Positions 1 to 10,636 of a stretch of DNA of 64,000 bases are shown piece by piece. Source of the DNA: Pseudevernia furfuracea (Eukaryota > Ascomycota > Lecanoromycetes > Lecanorales > Parmeliaceae); NCBI GenBank assembly GCA_022315425.1, contig JAIUPT010000038.1:2099501-2163500 (forward strand), read 5' to 3'. The position numbers were made by a program, and so were the translations under genes. The notes beneath the pieces were generated by a model that was not told the origin of the DNA, searched no databases, and saw only the letters and a list, made by a program, of their open reading frames with translations. Positions within the stretch are counted from its first letter, which is position 1. Each line of letters begins with the position of its first letter.

Positions 1-1353
1 GCGTATGGCTTACTCCTTCGAAAGGCTTCACGTCTCTACCTGCCATCTCTCCCCAATCCATGAAGAGAACCCCGTATACCAAAATGCCTACACGGGCAGT
101 GAGCAACCAGAAATAGTTGGACTTGCCGGAAGAGCACTAACAGAACGAGCTCCCAGAGGCAGCAAGCTTTACAGATTTGGTCCACCAAGGCCGTGAATAC
201 CGTAGTTTGGCCCGTCGTCTATACCTGCGCTCTAGTCGAAATTCGTGTTTGGGGTGGAGCTTTGTGAAGTCGGGCGGCCATTCTTTTTGGGCTTTGTAGG
301 GATTGTTGTGAATGGTCTGCTGCGAAGCTTCAGCCAGTCGTCTCAACGTTGACCTAAACATTGTGGCTTGGAGACAAGCTGTTTGAACGGAAGACGTACA
401 ACTGTGAACACGAGTAGTTGAAGCTGACGGTGGCCGCTAAATTTAGCGTATTCAAAATCCATTTCGTTTCTTGGCATTGGAGTACGGTGTTCCAATGTGA
501 CCAAACGTTTTTTTTTTTCCTCACCAAATCCAAAATCCAAATCTTCCTAAGCCCATTATACTCAACAATCACACATCCAAATAGTCTCACATGATAAATG
601 AATAGGGTTCATATAGTGCGCAGTATGAATTGACAGCAAGAATCTTAGCAAGAAAAAGTATTGCGGGGAGCTATTGTGAGACTTATTTGATAGCATCTAT
701 CAGAATCTTACCGATAACAGCGATCGCTTCCAAATGAAAATACATGATGCATGTCGGTTCGTCTATTTGTCTTACAGAACCCCATTTCTCATACTACAAT
801 CTTCGGTCAAGCCACGCAAGCAAAACGACACAAGTAACACCTCACGGTCTAGACGATGCTGACAGCCGAGGACAGACTTGCCCGTAGGCGCGCTCAAATA
901 GCCACCCATCCGGTCGTGATACGGATGAAACTCGAGGTATCTCTCCTGCTTGCAATCACGGAAGACCCCAAGCCCAACATGCAACTCCAGCACCTCGCCA
1001 ATGATAAGATAAAACTTCCGACGAAGAGTAACTTCCAGTACTATTCCTTGTTCTTCTCCATGTTTGTGGTGATGATAGAATGGTAAAATTGAACGAGAGT
1101 AGGCCAATGATTTTTTTTTTTTGAATTAGCGTATGCAGGCTTTCTTCTATGCATCCCATTAGCTCCAACGTTACAAAGCTGCAGCCTCGTCGCATCAGAG
1201 CGATCCTGCATTGACCTAGTCAAATTCTGTGTCTAGCCAGTCAGCGCAAACGCGGTACAAGTATCTTCACCGAAAAAATCCCCCAATGGAACTTCTTCCT
1301 AGATTGTTTCCGTCTTCAAAGATTCATACATAACAAAAAGGAAAGATGATGGG
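1..1353. other. Gene-poor segment, no supported gene
   Basis: No open frame here shows a recognisable domain or convincing splice structure. The frames present are short (under about 110 codons) and overlap one another on both strands. The only notable content is a 40-bp sequence at 441-480 that recurs perfectly, in opposite orientation, at 17421-17460, listed separately. Confidence 0.5.
441..480 (-). repeat. 40-bp repeat, copy A
   Basis: Read on the minus strand this stretch is identical over 40 of 40 bases to 17421-17460 on the plus strand. Both copies have an open frame translating as PMPRNEMDFEYAK, so they look like a fragment of coding sequence duplicated into two places. Similarity stops abruptly at both ends. 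The source gene is not in the window. Confidence 0.85.
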
Positions 1354-2160
1354 GTGAAGCCCAAGCCCAACAGATGTCGACTCATACTAGTGAACAAGGG
1401 CTCAGCCAACCTCCAGCGTTGGTGCTGCTGTTGGGCAAAAACAGGGTTGGGAAAATCGACCTTCGCTAGTACAACCACAGGATTGGATATGGAAGTGGGT
1501 TCCAGTCTTAACTCTCGTCCGTCGCCCACTGCCCTGAGAAAACCCTCTCAGCGGGGTTTCTGTCCTGGCCCAGATCGCAATGTACATCAGCGGTGCAAGT
1601 CTCTGCCATCCCACACACGAATGCCTACCTAATCGACACACCCGGCTTCGACGACCCTCAAACAAGCGATACTGACATTCTTCAAAGCATCGCTTCCTGC
1701 CTTGCTGACGTGCACGAAGGTCTCACCTTCACTGACGAACAGGTAAACTTCTCTGGCATCATCTACATCTATCCTATCAAGGAGCTACGCATGACCGGTT
1801 CCGCGATGACATAGCTGACTATGTTCTGGTATCTGAATGGGGAAGAGAAACTTGGCAAAATGATATATTGTATCCCTCTGTTGATACTGAAATATGTTCG
1901 TCTTGATAGCATATTGGAATTTTCGATGCATGGGTCATGGGAATTTTCTCCACGGCGCGCGGATCTAAGAGGGTAAGAATGTGCGAGTCTCCATGCAAAA
2001 TGAAGCTCTCAGCTACATGGCCGAGTAGAACAACGCTTCCCATTTCTTCTGAGGATGGTCAGCGGCTACTAGACTTCTTGGTCACGTCTGATAAAATCGT
2101 AGCGCAGACCTTCGCCATTTCTCTTCCAAGCCCATCCGCGGTCCCAACTTGCGTACACTA
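1354..2160 (+). pseudogene. P-loop GTPase (AIG1/50S-binding-like G domain) relic
   Basis: Two pieces in different frames add up to the start of a fungal G-domain protein. The first (about 1425-1515) carries a Walker A loop, AKTGLGKSTFAS, in the usual place after a hydrophobic strand. The second (about 1575-1810) carries a Walker B/G3 segment, LIDTPGFDDP, followed by the family's usual helix and IYPIKELRMTGSAM. The two are out of phase, and no GT/AG pair joins them in frame. A TAG follows SAMT, after which similarity to the family appears to resume (LTMF, then GEEKL). Further down, frames shift again. I read this as a decayed gene with at least one frameshift and one nonsense codon. The exact ends are uncertain. 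Confidence 0.6.
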
Positions 2161-2804
2161 GCACCCTCTCTAGAAAAGCCCCCTCCAACCTTCCTGCCTC
2201 TTTTTTGAAAGTCTTTACCTCCTTTTAGTAATCCAATGACCTCCGATTATTCAGTCTCAGATATGTCACTACTCCTTCTTTTGCCTTGTTGACTTCTTTG
2301 TATTTTATTATATTCTGTTTCAATTATCTCTTTTTTAATTTCTCTTTTAGCTTCTTAATCTTCTCTAATATTTTCACTCTATTTAAATCCCTTATTCTAT
2401 TTTCTTCTATTTTGACTTTATAATTCGAGCTATCTATAAAAGCAGTTTAACTAGAAATCGTGATCGAAGAGATATAAGTGCTTTCGATAAGAGAATCGAA
2501 CGTAAAAGAGATACGAGCTTCGAGATTCTTAAGTTTTTAGATTATTTGAACATCGAGACGAGCGAGCTCGAGGACAACGCGGGATTGAATATGTAATTCT
2601 AGATCTTTGACGTGGGTACTGTCGCTTTCGGGACTGGCTTGAAGGGCATCGACGAGGTCCTTCAGAGAAGCGGACCGAAATTTCGCTTTGAGTTTGTTAG
2701 CAATGGGATTTACAGTGCTGAGAAAGATCGTTATAGATTCTTGATTCTAACCTAGAGAAGACATGCTGGGTACTCGAAGGGACTAGCTTTGAGGAGCCCG
2801 AGCC
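2161..2804. other. AT-rich spacer, possibly decayed
   Basis: The stretch 2200-2440 is very T-rich on the plus strand. An ATG-less open frame continues to about 2600 (ending ELEDNAGLNM) and resembles nothing I know. It sits where the missing 5' part of the next gene would be expected, so it may be insertion or decay debris. Confidence 0.4.
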
Positions 2805-4643
2805 TTGTCTGTGCAAAAGTATCAAGTATACATCGTCTCGAGTGATTTCGTAGACGGAGCCGCTTTTAATATACCGGATGGACCCTACCTAGGCACCGGC
2901 GCCCCGTCAGCGATTTCCACAGCGCAAGCTCAAGCCACGTTGCTGGGATACCAACAAAACCTATCGTCACTAAGCAAACTCGAAAACCTAGCATGCATCA
3001 ACGCTTACCGACAAGCAATCCAATCCAATTACACCGATGTCATACTAGTATCGTCCGCTACAAACGCGGGTAACTCTCTCATCGATGTCTTCTTTGACGT
3101 GGGACCGTCCTCATTGAATCTAGACACTTTCGTGACAAACTCCTGGATGTGCGACCCCACGTCATCCTCAAGTTGCGACTTTTCGTCTCTTGCTGACAAT
3201 GCACAATACTGGAACGTTACATGCCCTTGGCAGCACAACTTCGCAGATGTTTCTGAGGAAGACATCACTGCTCCCATACAATACTGTTCAACCCCGCCAA
3301 GGGAAGAACAGTACAAGCTAGAATTGAGTCTAGCGATCATACTTATTGTAGTTGTGTGCAACCTGGTCAAGGCAATTGGTATTGGATTCATGGCCTGGGA
3401 AAAGAATACCAATCCTTTGGTCACTGTGGGAGACGCGATTGCTTCTTTCCTCCGTCACCCCGATTCATCAACGGAAGGGAATTGCATTGCGGGAAAGACG
3501 GAATTTGGGCACAAACAGGAGTGGCCCCCTAGGCCGTCCAAGTGGACTCAGGAGGCGACCCGATGGTATCAAGTCGTCAGTACTAGGCGATGGATCGCAT
3601 GCATTTTCCTGTCAGTCTTACCTTTATTACTACCTTTCGGACCTCTCCTGTCCCGCAAACAGTAACGTGCTTCACCCTTTACCATGAGCTTCATGTTCCC
3701 TTGACTGCCCATTTTCAGCTTTTCCATTCCCTGATTCTGATTCATTACACAAGCATTCACACTATTAGACCTTCTCCTCGCTCATATCCTCATAACTGAC
3801 CGCTACCATGATGATAGCATTGTCTTGAATTTCATTGCGGGCTGTGTACTTCTGGATATCGGAATTCAAAACTTGAAGGGTACTACATCCGGCAAATCTC
3901 CATCACATCTATGGTCCCTTGGCTTTGGCGTCATCAACTCTGACACGCTGATCGATGTGGCACCCTCGAGCTTGTTGGGAACGGTTCTGCTCAGTAATCT
4001 GCCACAATTGGTGTTCAGTTTCATCTACTACACCTTCAACGGTCTTTTCACCTGCATGTTACTCGCTCACCAATGGAACAGCTACGGCCAGAATCGCAAA
4101 CCCCTCCGAGTGACCGCCCCGGCCGGAGATCAGCGCTCGACATATTTCCTACAGCTCCCATACCGCTACGGCGTTCCCCTCATGATCTGCTCCAGCCTCC
4201 TGCACTGGCTGGTCTCCCAGTCCATCTTCCTGGCTCGAGTCGACACGGTCGACTCGTCCGGAACCATCATAGAAGGCTCCGGCCCAAATTCAATCTCCAC
4301 TTGCGGATACTCGCCCCTCGCCCTCGTCTTCGTGATCATCCTGGGTGGTACCACCGTTCTCGTCGGAACCACCACCGGGTTCCGGTCGTACAAGGCCGAC
4401 GTGCCGCCGGCGGAGAGCTGTAGCGCAGCCATCAGTGCAGCCTGTCATCCGCCACAGGCCGACATCGATGCGCCCTTGAAGCCAGTCATGTGGGGAGCCG
4501 TGTCGCAAGGGGAGATCTGTCCCGCCGACAAGAGCGGCCATTGCTCTTTCACCAGTCAGGACGTGGATGCACCGACTCCTGGCCATTGGTATGCGGGGAT
4601 CCCCCATCAATGCGACGGGGACTTCTCATACCGCCGTTCTTGA
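2805..4643 (+). pseudogene. 5'-truncated DUF6536-type multispanning membrane protein
   Basis: Exons 2805-3610 and 3818-4643 join in phase across a 207-nt intron. It has a GTCAGT donor, an ACTGAC branch site at about 3795-3800 and a TAG acceptor; the join gives IACIFL-IVLNFIAG. The product matches the C-terminal two thirds of a fungal membrane-protein family (DUF6536 type). Visible features are a lumenal Cys-rich loop, a TM segment at LAIILIVVVCNLVKAIG, the landmark RSTYFLQLPYRYGVPL, HWLVSQSIFLAR, a TM at LALVFVIILGGTTVLVG and the tail CSAAISAACHPP. The family normally begins with about 150 residues (GWRRG region and first TMs), which are absent; the frame upstream of TTG 2805 is unrelated. 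Most likely a 5'-deleted gene, though a missed upstream exon is possible. Its function is unknown in the family. Confidence 0.65.
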
Positions 4644-5472
4644 CGGACACTTATGGGAGAAGGCATCAAACGGGGGCTTAAAGTCCACTTCACAAATACA
4701 ATTATATATTCCCCGAACTTAGGATTTAGAATTCCGGGTCGGGAAAGCAGGGCCGCTTTAGAGGGAGCACCGAGGGAGCAGGGGGGAGCAGAGACGGTCT
4801 AAACAATTGGAGGGATGCTTAGGCAACAGCTTTGACAGAAACCAACGTGAGCAGCTATAGCCGGATATAAGGCTCCCACCTGAAGTCTGGAAGACGCGTT
4901 GTTCTGATGGTTTTTGGTACAACATAGTGGGGCTGTAAGGCCGAACCCCTGAATTTTACGCCCTGCCAATCCGTGGGATAGTCTGGGCCGATTCCATTAG
5001 GGAATAACCAGCAAATCCTTTGCAATCACAAATACGCAAACTTTAGCAAGAGACTGAACCCTATTCCACACGGCTCCAACAACCAATCACGACAGCTAAG
5101 TTCCACTCAATCTCCTAATTACCACTACAATCGTCCACCCCTCTACCAACACTCAGAACCCGTAGTAAGCATCTCCACGAAAACATCTCCCCTGCACCCT
5201 TCATCTCATAACACCCCGCCTTCAGCCCGCTAACAGAATACAGCGTATCAAGACACCAAGTCCCACCCTCACTTAGGCTATACAGCTGAAGCGTCTCATT
5301 CGCGGCCAAATCCTAGCTCAAAGAGTAGCTCTCCTAGCTGCCACCGTCACCCAGGTGTCTTAACTCAGACCCATTTCGCCCTAGAGGTAGACGTTGTCCC
5401 AGTTGCAGGAGAAGGAGGTAGTGTTCTACCATTCGGATGGCCAACTGATTAGTGCGGGATAGGTGGAGTTAG
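4644..5472. other. Intergenic, nothing recognised
   Basis: Only short unsupported frames. No repeat or RNA gene was recognised. Confidence 0.4.
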
Positions 5473-5751
5473 TCAGAAGAGGGGGGGATCCAAGTCATCT
5501 TCGTTTCTTTCTCCCCAGTCTATTACGTCGTGGAGATAAAGTTGCAATTCTATGATTTGTGAAAGGTATATCCGGAACAAGCTAGTTCTATCTTCAAGGT
5601 CGTCTCGTGGAAGGTAAAGCGAGTTTTTGTTCTCCTTGTATGATATGTCAATCATCGATTCACGAAATTCGTGGTTGGTCTCTGGCATTCGCAAGTCATT
5701 CTCTGCAGCATAGACGACGAAGGTTCTAGTCTGCCAAAAAAAAAAAGCCAT
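5473..5751 (-). pseudogene. Truncated paralogue of the LPxEVR-family gene at 6503-7363
   Basis: The 92-codon frame contains EFRESM, TSLFRIYLSQI and LYLHDV. These align in order and spacing with EFRKEM, TTLFQIDLRKI and LFVHDL in the neighbouring intact protein. Upstream in the same frame (about 5752-5800, no ATG) a further piece, RLTRFYISGSYPKM, resembles RVRLYTTDFQM of the intact copy. The N-terminal LPLEVR motif and the C-terminal half are missing. It is best read as a partial tandem copy that has decayed, lying about 750 bp downstream of the intact gene on the same strand. Confidence 0.55.
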
Positions 5752-6502
5752 TTTGGGGTAACTACCAGAGATATAGAACCGGGTTAAGCGATTGCGAGAG
5801 ACACCTTGACGTTCGAAAGCAGGCGGTCCATCAATATCTGCCCGATTTCTCAGACAATTACTTAATTAAAACTCCAATAGAGGGATTCAACTAGACCACT
5901 CTTAATATCAATCTACTTATGGAAAGTCAGAATCCAGGGGCAGAGCTTGTAGGCACTCATGATGATAGAATCGGTTTGGTGATTGTGAAACCCGGCGTGA
6001 CCCCTGGTCAAACGAAATATCGGGCTAGATGGTTTGCTCGACATTATCGGTGACGAGAATTCACGAGAGCAGCGCAAAACGCGGAGTCTATTACATAAGT
6101 CTGATTCATTGGGGACGTTAAACTTCAGGCTGAAACAGGTAGGGGCTTTGAGGCGCGGACTTGCTCATAATCGCGGCACAGTATGTTGCCAATGTCAGAG
6201 AAAAGCCTAAGAGGTAGAGAGCTGATGTGGAAATGGCCGAGAACCAGTTGGAGCCATCCCGGACAATAATTATGAATCCCCGGTGAAAATCATGCAAACA
6301 ACCCTGAGATAGTCATCTTTAGAGACGCATTCATCAAACACGAGAGCGTCAGACTTTTATGAAAATAGACGCAGCACAACAATCATATCGCTGGCTGGGG
6401 AACAGGTCGGCTCGTGCATAGACAAAGATTACGCTTATCATGGCTGATTCTTACATTATCAGATTGGCAGAGAAACAAGATGTTTGTATTAGTGAGAACC
6501 CA
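5752..6502. other. Intergenic, only a relic at its left edge
   Basis: Apart from the likely upstream remnant of the truncated paralogue near 5752-5800, nothing codes convincingly here. Confidence 0.4.
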
Positions 6503-7363
6503 CTACAAGTCCTCCTGAGGTCTCATCTCGTCTTCTATTTCAAGCATCTTGTAAAGAACCTTCGCCGTAGCTTCCATTTCCTTTTCCGACTTCCAGACAC
6601 CTTCGCTCGTCATGTCGGTGCTTCGAGGCCACGGGAACCCCCTTCTCGCTCCCCCGAGACCAAGAGGTTGATGCCACGGCTCAGTCTGCCATCGAAAATC
6701 TTGATAACCTCTGAAAGGTAAATCCTGATCACTCATCATGTAGGCTTCAAGGAAACGGAAGTATGGATGTATCCGCGCATGGCAGAAGCGAAAGTGTACC
6801 ACGCCGAAGTTTCGCAGCATAGCCATCGGTCTCAGACACTCTAGAAGCCAACCTGCGTCTTGCGACCCACACTCCACTAGCAAATTATCAATCTGATGCC
6901 CGTTGAAGGCGAGAGTTGCGACAAAGGCTCGGAGATGATGGTGCCAGTACACAGGGAAGTCTTCGGCCTTCACATCTTTGTGGGGGCTGTAAATGGTGCT
7001 GTGCAAGTCGTGGACGAAGAGTCGACAGATCTTGATCTTTCGAAGATCTATCTGGAATAGTGTGGTTCCTTCGTCAAAATCCATCATAAACAGAGAGATA
7101 TCCCAGGCATTCTTAGCGTATAGTACGTCGGTCATTTCCTTACGGAATTCTCGGCAAGTGAACAGCATTTGGAAATCGGTAGTGTATAATCTGACCCGTC
7201 CTGGACCTAAGGTTTGGGTGGTACTAAGCTCGTGGTAATTGATCATAAGGCGTATTGGACGTATTCTGATGACTGCAAAGAAGTAGACCCTCCGGCGAAC
7301 CTCTAGAGGGAGAGACATGAAAGGGAAGGTACCTGGACGATACGACATACTGGATTCTTCCAT
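6503..7363 (-). CDS. LPxEVR-motif (2EXR/F-box-like) fungal protein, unknown function
   Basis: Single-exon frame of 286 codons beginning MEESSMSYRPG. Residues about 14-30 read FPFMSLPLEVRRRVYFF, the short LPxE(L/V)R...Y motif that opens many lineage-expanded fungal proteins (F-box-like or 2EXR-like). It is usually followed, as here, by a segment with CREFRKEM...Y and then poorly conserved sequence. No signal peptide, TM segment or catalytic motif is visible; the C-terminus is charged (EIEDEMRPQEDL). A degenerate paralogue lies about 750 bp downstream, and a distant relative sits at 57-58 kb, consistent with family expansion. Function cannot be assigned. Confidence 0.65.
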   Translation of the reverse strand: MEESSMSYRPGTFPFMSLPLEVRRRVYFFAVIRIRPIRLMINYHELSTTQTLGPGRVRLYTTDFQMLFTCREFRKEMTDVLYAKNAWDISLFMMDFDEGTTLFQIDLRKIKICRLFVHDLHSTIYSPHKDVKAEDFPVYWHHHLRAFVATLAFNGHQIDNLLVECGSQDAGWLLECLRPMAMLRNFGVVHFRFCHARIHPYFRFLEAYMMSDQDLPFRGYQDFRWQTEPWHQPLGLGGARRGFPWPRSTDMTSEGVWKSEKEMEATAKVLYKMLEIEDEMRPQEDL

Positions 7364-7814
7364 GCTTGTTGGAGATCCTGAGATAATTCAATATTCACCA
7401 TAAGGTAGAGAGGAGTTGAGTAAATCAATCTGAGCAACAGTCTTTAGGCCTTAAGCAACATGAAAGTGATGCTTTCTGGAGACATTTAAGAAGGGATAAT
7501 CATCCTGAGGGTGCTTAATTCAGCAAACTTTGTGTGAGGTCATTTTGCTACACGTTATCGTTGACGTGAACTTACGAAAAGCATCCAGATCCGGGATCTA
7601 AATCACCGAAAGCCTTTGCTACGTTCAGCTCGTAACAGGCGATGAAATCTAGCGAACAATGAATATGAAGCAGTGACTACTACTGCTTATGATTCTCAAA
7701 TAATGTTCTGTGACCATAGAGTTCAATGTTTCATTAATCAGGAGAAGGGTGAACGAATTCATGGCTTTGACTTTAAGGACTTCACTATATATACTCACAA
7801 TAATGAAATAGGCG
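7364..7814. other. Intergenic, nothing recognised
   Basis: AT-rich, with short frames only. It ends at the left arm of the inverted-repeat element. Confidence 0.4.
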
Positions 7815-8048
7815 AGTATAGCGAACGATAGTAGACACTCCGACAAAATCAAGCTGCATCAAATTTTTCCCACTTTTTTTTTCTTTTTTTTCTTTTTTTT
7901 AATATTATTTTAATATTATTTTATATAGTTCGTACGAAGACAAGTAGAACGCGCATTAGAAGGCGCAAAATGTAGTTCTATATTTTTTTCTGCAGTTAGA
8001 AAGGTATGGCTTGGTTTGGTCGGAGTGTCTACTATCGTCCGCCATACT
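7815..8048. mobile_element. MITE-like element with 41-bp inverted arms
   Basis: Left arm 7815-7855 and right arm 8008-8048 are inverted copies matching at 36 of 41 positions, including a perfect 20-bp core, ACGATAGTAGACACTCCGAC. The 152-bp interior is a T-run and TAATATTAT-rich sequence with no transposase. At all five mismatches the left arm has A or T where the right has G or C, as expected if C-to-T decay hit one arm. No clear target-site duplication is visible. A short non-autonomous DNA transposon is the likeliest reading. Confidence 0.6.
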
Positions 8049-9193
8049 GTTTTAGCGAGGAAGGGAAACAGAGCGCGGAAAGAGGCAAAAACAGGCAAAC
8101 TTTTTAAGTTTGTGTACCTATACGTAGACAACCCTCAGTCGCGGCGCAGACCGGCATCATGGCTCCAAGACTGTGACTGAGATAGGTATTCAAGACGACT
8201 TTTCTTTCATCCTTTTGAGTGGTCGCCCCTCTTGTCTGTTCAGTCAGGCTCTTGGGATTCGGACGTCGCGCAAGAGTGTCGGATTCTCTAGGCCTGCGCT
8301 TTTGCCTAACACGAGGAGAACGGTAAAACACCTCTAGATCGCGATAGCTTAAGCGCAGACGACCATACGAATGCAACCCTAGAGCCTGGGTACGGAGGCA
8401 GGACCTAGGTTTTGCAACCGGCGTAGTTACAGAGGGTGGTTGTTATTGACGACACCGTGGGGAAGATCATCTCTTGGGCTCAAAAAAATAGATGAAACAA
8501 CTGTTTAGTACGACCAAAGCCTTGCGGCCACGGTGAAGAATGGAAACCGAGACAAAATAAAAGTGGGCCATGCAAGAATAAGACGGAGAAGGGTTGCAAA
8601 CCGGGAACACAGGACGGATTATGCTCGGAGCCACCGGCAGTGTCAGATCCTGCCTACTCCCTGCGTAACGTATTTTTGGATGAGTTTTGAGAACATGTCA
8701 TGGGGAGTTTCCAAGGCTCGACCCCATCCCGTGGTCTTAGTACACCCCCGGGTGAGCTGGAACCCGCGCCATGTCGTAGCCATTTAGGAGCACCAATATG
8801 GCCCTGGAAGCATTGCATGTGAGCCCTAGAAGCATTATGTATGGGAGCGCCATATAGCGAAGCCATTCTAGGGTCTTGGCACCCTGTTTGCTACCGGGTT
8901 GACACCCCTTTTTAGCCAGAAATCAATTAACCTACCTTATTTGATCTACTTTGATATCACTCCTAACCTATATATCATTGCTGATACAGGTAAGAAGGTC
9001 TTTTCATTAATATGCTTAGAATCTTAAAAGAAATGTTTTCACAATTAATTGAACGACTTTATTAGGTTTTATTTACATTTTTGTTGACAGGGTACTATAA
9101 GAGAAGCAAAAGTAGAATAATTGAATTGTATCGATGATTTGCGGATATAAAGTAGCTACCACGGAGATCCCTATTCGTGAAAGTGCACGCCCT
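8049..9193. other. Intergenic, nothing recognised
   Basis: Several ATG frames of 60-90 codons on both strands lack recognisable domains. The segment 8900-9120 is AT-rich. Confidence 0.4.
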
Positions 9194-10636
9194 TTAGCCA
9201 AAGTGAGTGCTTTGTGGCTGGGTCACGTTAACAACAACGCGGACGCTACCGTATTCATCCCTTCCAGCACGGAGCGTGTTACCATTTTCTGCAGACGTGT
9301 CCCATTCAGGGCCATCAAGATGCCAGTGAGGCGGACAGTCGTCCGGGAACAGCTGCCTTAAAACCTCTCCCACAATTACGAGAATCAATCGGGCAGAGTA
9401 CCCACCGGCCGAAGGGCATTTCATCGTCCCGGCCGCGAAAGGCATCCATGCAGAACCAGGGCCAACTAGAGAACCTTTTATGTTTCCGTTCTTGTCAAGA
9501 AAGCGCGAAGGGTCGTATCCACCTGCTGTAGGGCCCCAGTATTTGGGATCTCGCTGGATTGCTTCGATGTCAACCCGGCGATCTCGACGGACGCGGCGGA
9601 TCGGGGGATAAAGTCGAAGAGACTCGTAGGCAACTGCAAGCGCTGCTGGAGACGGTTGTAAACAGGGCACGCAATCTCGAAGAGTGAGTAGGTTGGCTGG
9701 TCGGATAGGGCCGGACTGCAAGGTTGCCAACAAAGTGTAGTATGTTGCCCTCCAGGGCGCCTCAAAAGCCGGAATGACCAAATTTAGGGGGTTAAAATCG
9801 TTTAGGCTGCCAGAGACAGAGCACAATAGCCTCCTCGCGAGCTGTGATGATTCCTTGGATTCAGAGAACAGGTTGCGGAGCTTGTCGATCAAGCGGTCTG
9901 CAGCGCGCTGAAGGTCTTGCGGCAGGAGATCTGGGTTGGCGGCACCCGCGTCAAACTGTTTCTTTCCAACAGTAAGTCGGTGGATCTCGTTCCCGATGTA
10001 TGAGAGCAACTCAGGGGCTACATTGTCAATGCCAAACAGACCCTGCAAGATTGCGGCCAGTGTCACATCGCGGCTGACATCTTTGACGTTAGAGACAATA
10101 TAAGAAGCTCCATCAACACCTTCCATGCGGCGAAGGTGAGGCTGTAGCGACTGTGCGACTGTGTGTGCAATGGCAGTCCATGCTTCACCATTCGTCTTGC
10201 CAAAGGTACTCATCAGCTCCTTCTTGTAGGCTTGCTGTAGCTCTACAGAGTACGACACAAACGGGTTATTGAGGCGCCATAGATTTTTCAATGTGTTTGT
10301 ACCCAGCTTCGAGGCCCTGGCGGCGAGCGAGGTACTCTTAAGTGCGCGAAGCGTGTCCTCGAGGGCGTCACCGCTTGTTAGTGACGTTCTGCGTTTTTTG
10401 ACCTCTCTGCTGCACGTTAGCGATTTGAGCTTGCGGTTGGCTTGCGTGGTATCGGAGGTTTTCCTTAGGGTTCTTACTTGCTTCTCCTGCGAAGAAACCT
10501 GTTGAACAACAATATCGCGACCCCGATGCAAAGGGCTAGCATTAGATCTTGCTCCGTCATGGTCGAAATGAAACCTACTTGACTTGTACTTTGGATGAAT
10601 TGAACGCAAGAGCTGTTCTAATGAAATGGGAATCAT
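9194..10636 (-). CDS. Divergent cytochrome P450-like protein
   Basis: Intact single-exon frame of 480 codons. The C-terminal half has P450 landmarks: an ESLR helix-K motif (E338, R341), a PERF-like region around DPSRF, and a heme-ligand loop FAAGTMKCPSAGG with the axial Cys at 407, giving FxxGxxxCxxxG. Unusual points: there is no N-terminal membrane anchor (the first 100 residues are basic and Ser/Thr-rich), and the helix-I (A/G)GxET motif is not visible; the expected place reads PAFEAPWRAT. It could be a soluble or unconventional family member that handles an already oxygenated substrate, as P450s without the acid-alcohol pair often do; that is inference. The substrate is unknown, and the neighbours do not suggest a pathway. 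Confidence 0.7.
   Translation of the reverse strand: MIPISLEQLLRSIHPKYKSSRFHFDHDGARSNASPLHRGRDIVVQQVSSQEKQVRTLRKTSDTTQANRKLKSLTCSREVKKRRTSLTSGDALEDTLRALKSTSLAARASKLGTNTLKNLWRLNNPFVSYSVELQQAYKKELMSTFGKTNGEAWTAIAHTVAQSLQPHLRRMEGVDGASYIVSNVKDVSRDVTLAAILQGLFGIDNVAPELLSYIGNEIHRLTVGKKQFDAGAANPDLLPQDLQRAADRLIDKLRNLFSESKESSQLARRLLCSVSGSLNDFNPLNLVIPAFEAPWRATYYTLLATLQSGPIRPANLLTLRDCVPCLQPSPAALAVAYESLRLYPPIRRVRRDRRVDIEAIQRDPKYWGPTAGGYDPSRFLDKNGNIKGSLVGPGSAWMPFAAGTMKCPSAGGYSARLILVIVGEVLRQLFPDDCPPHWHLDGPEWDTSAENGNTLRAGRDEYGSVRVVVNVTQPQSTHFG

Noticed and set aside
856..1086. 76-codon frame near the left edge
   Set aside because: No domain, and overlapped by equally long frames on the other strand.
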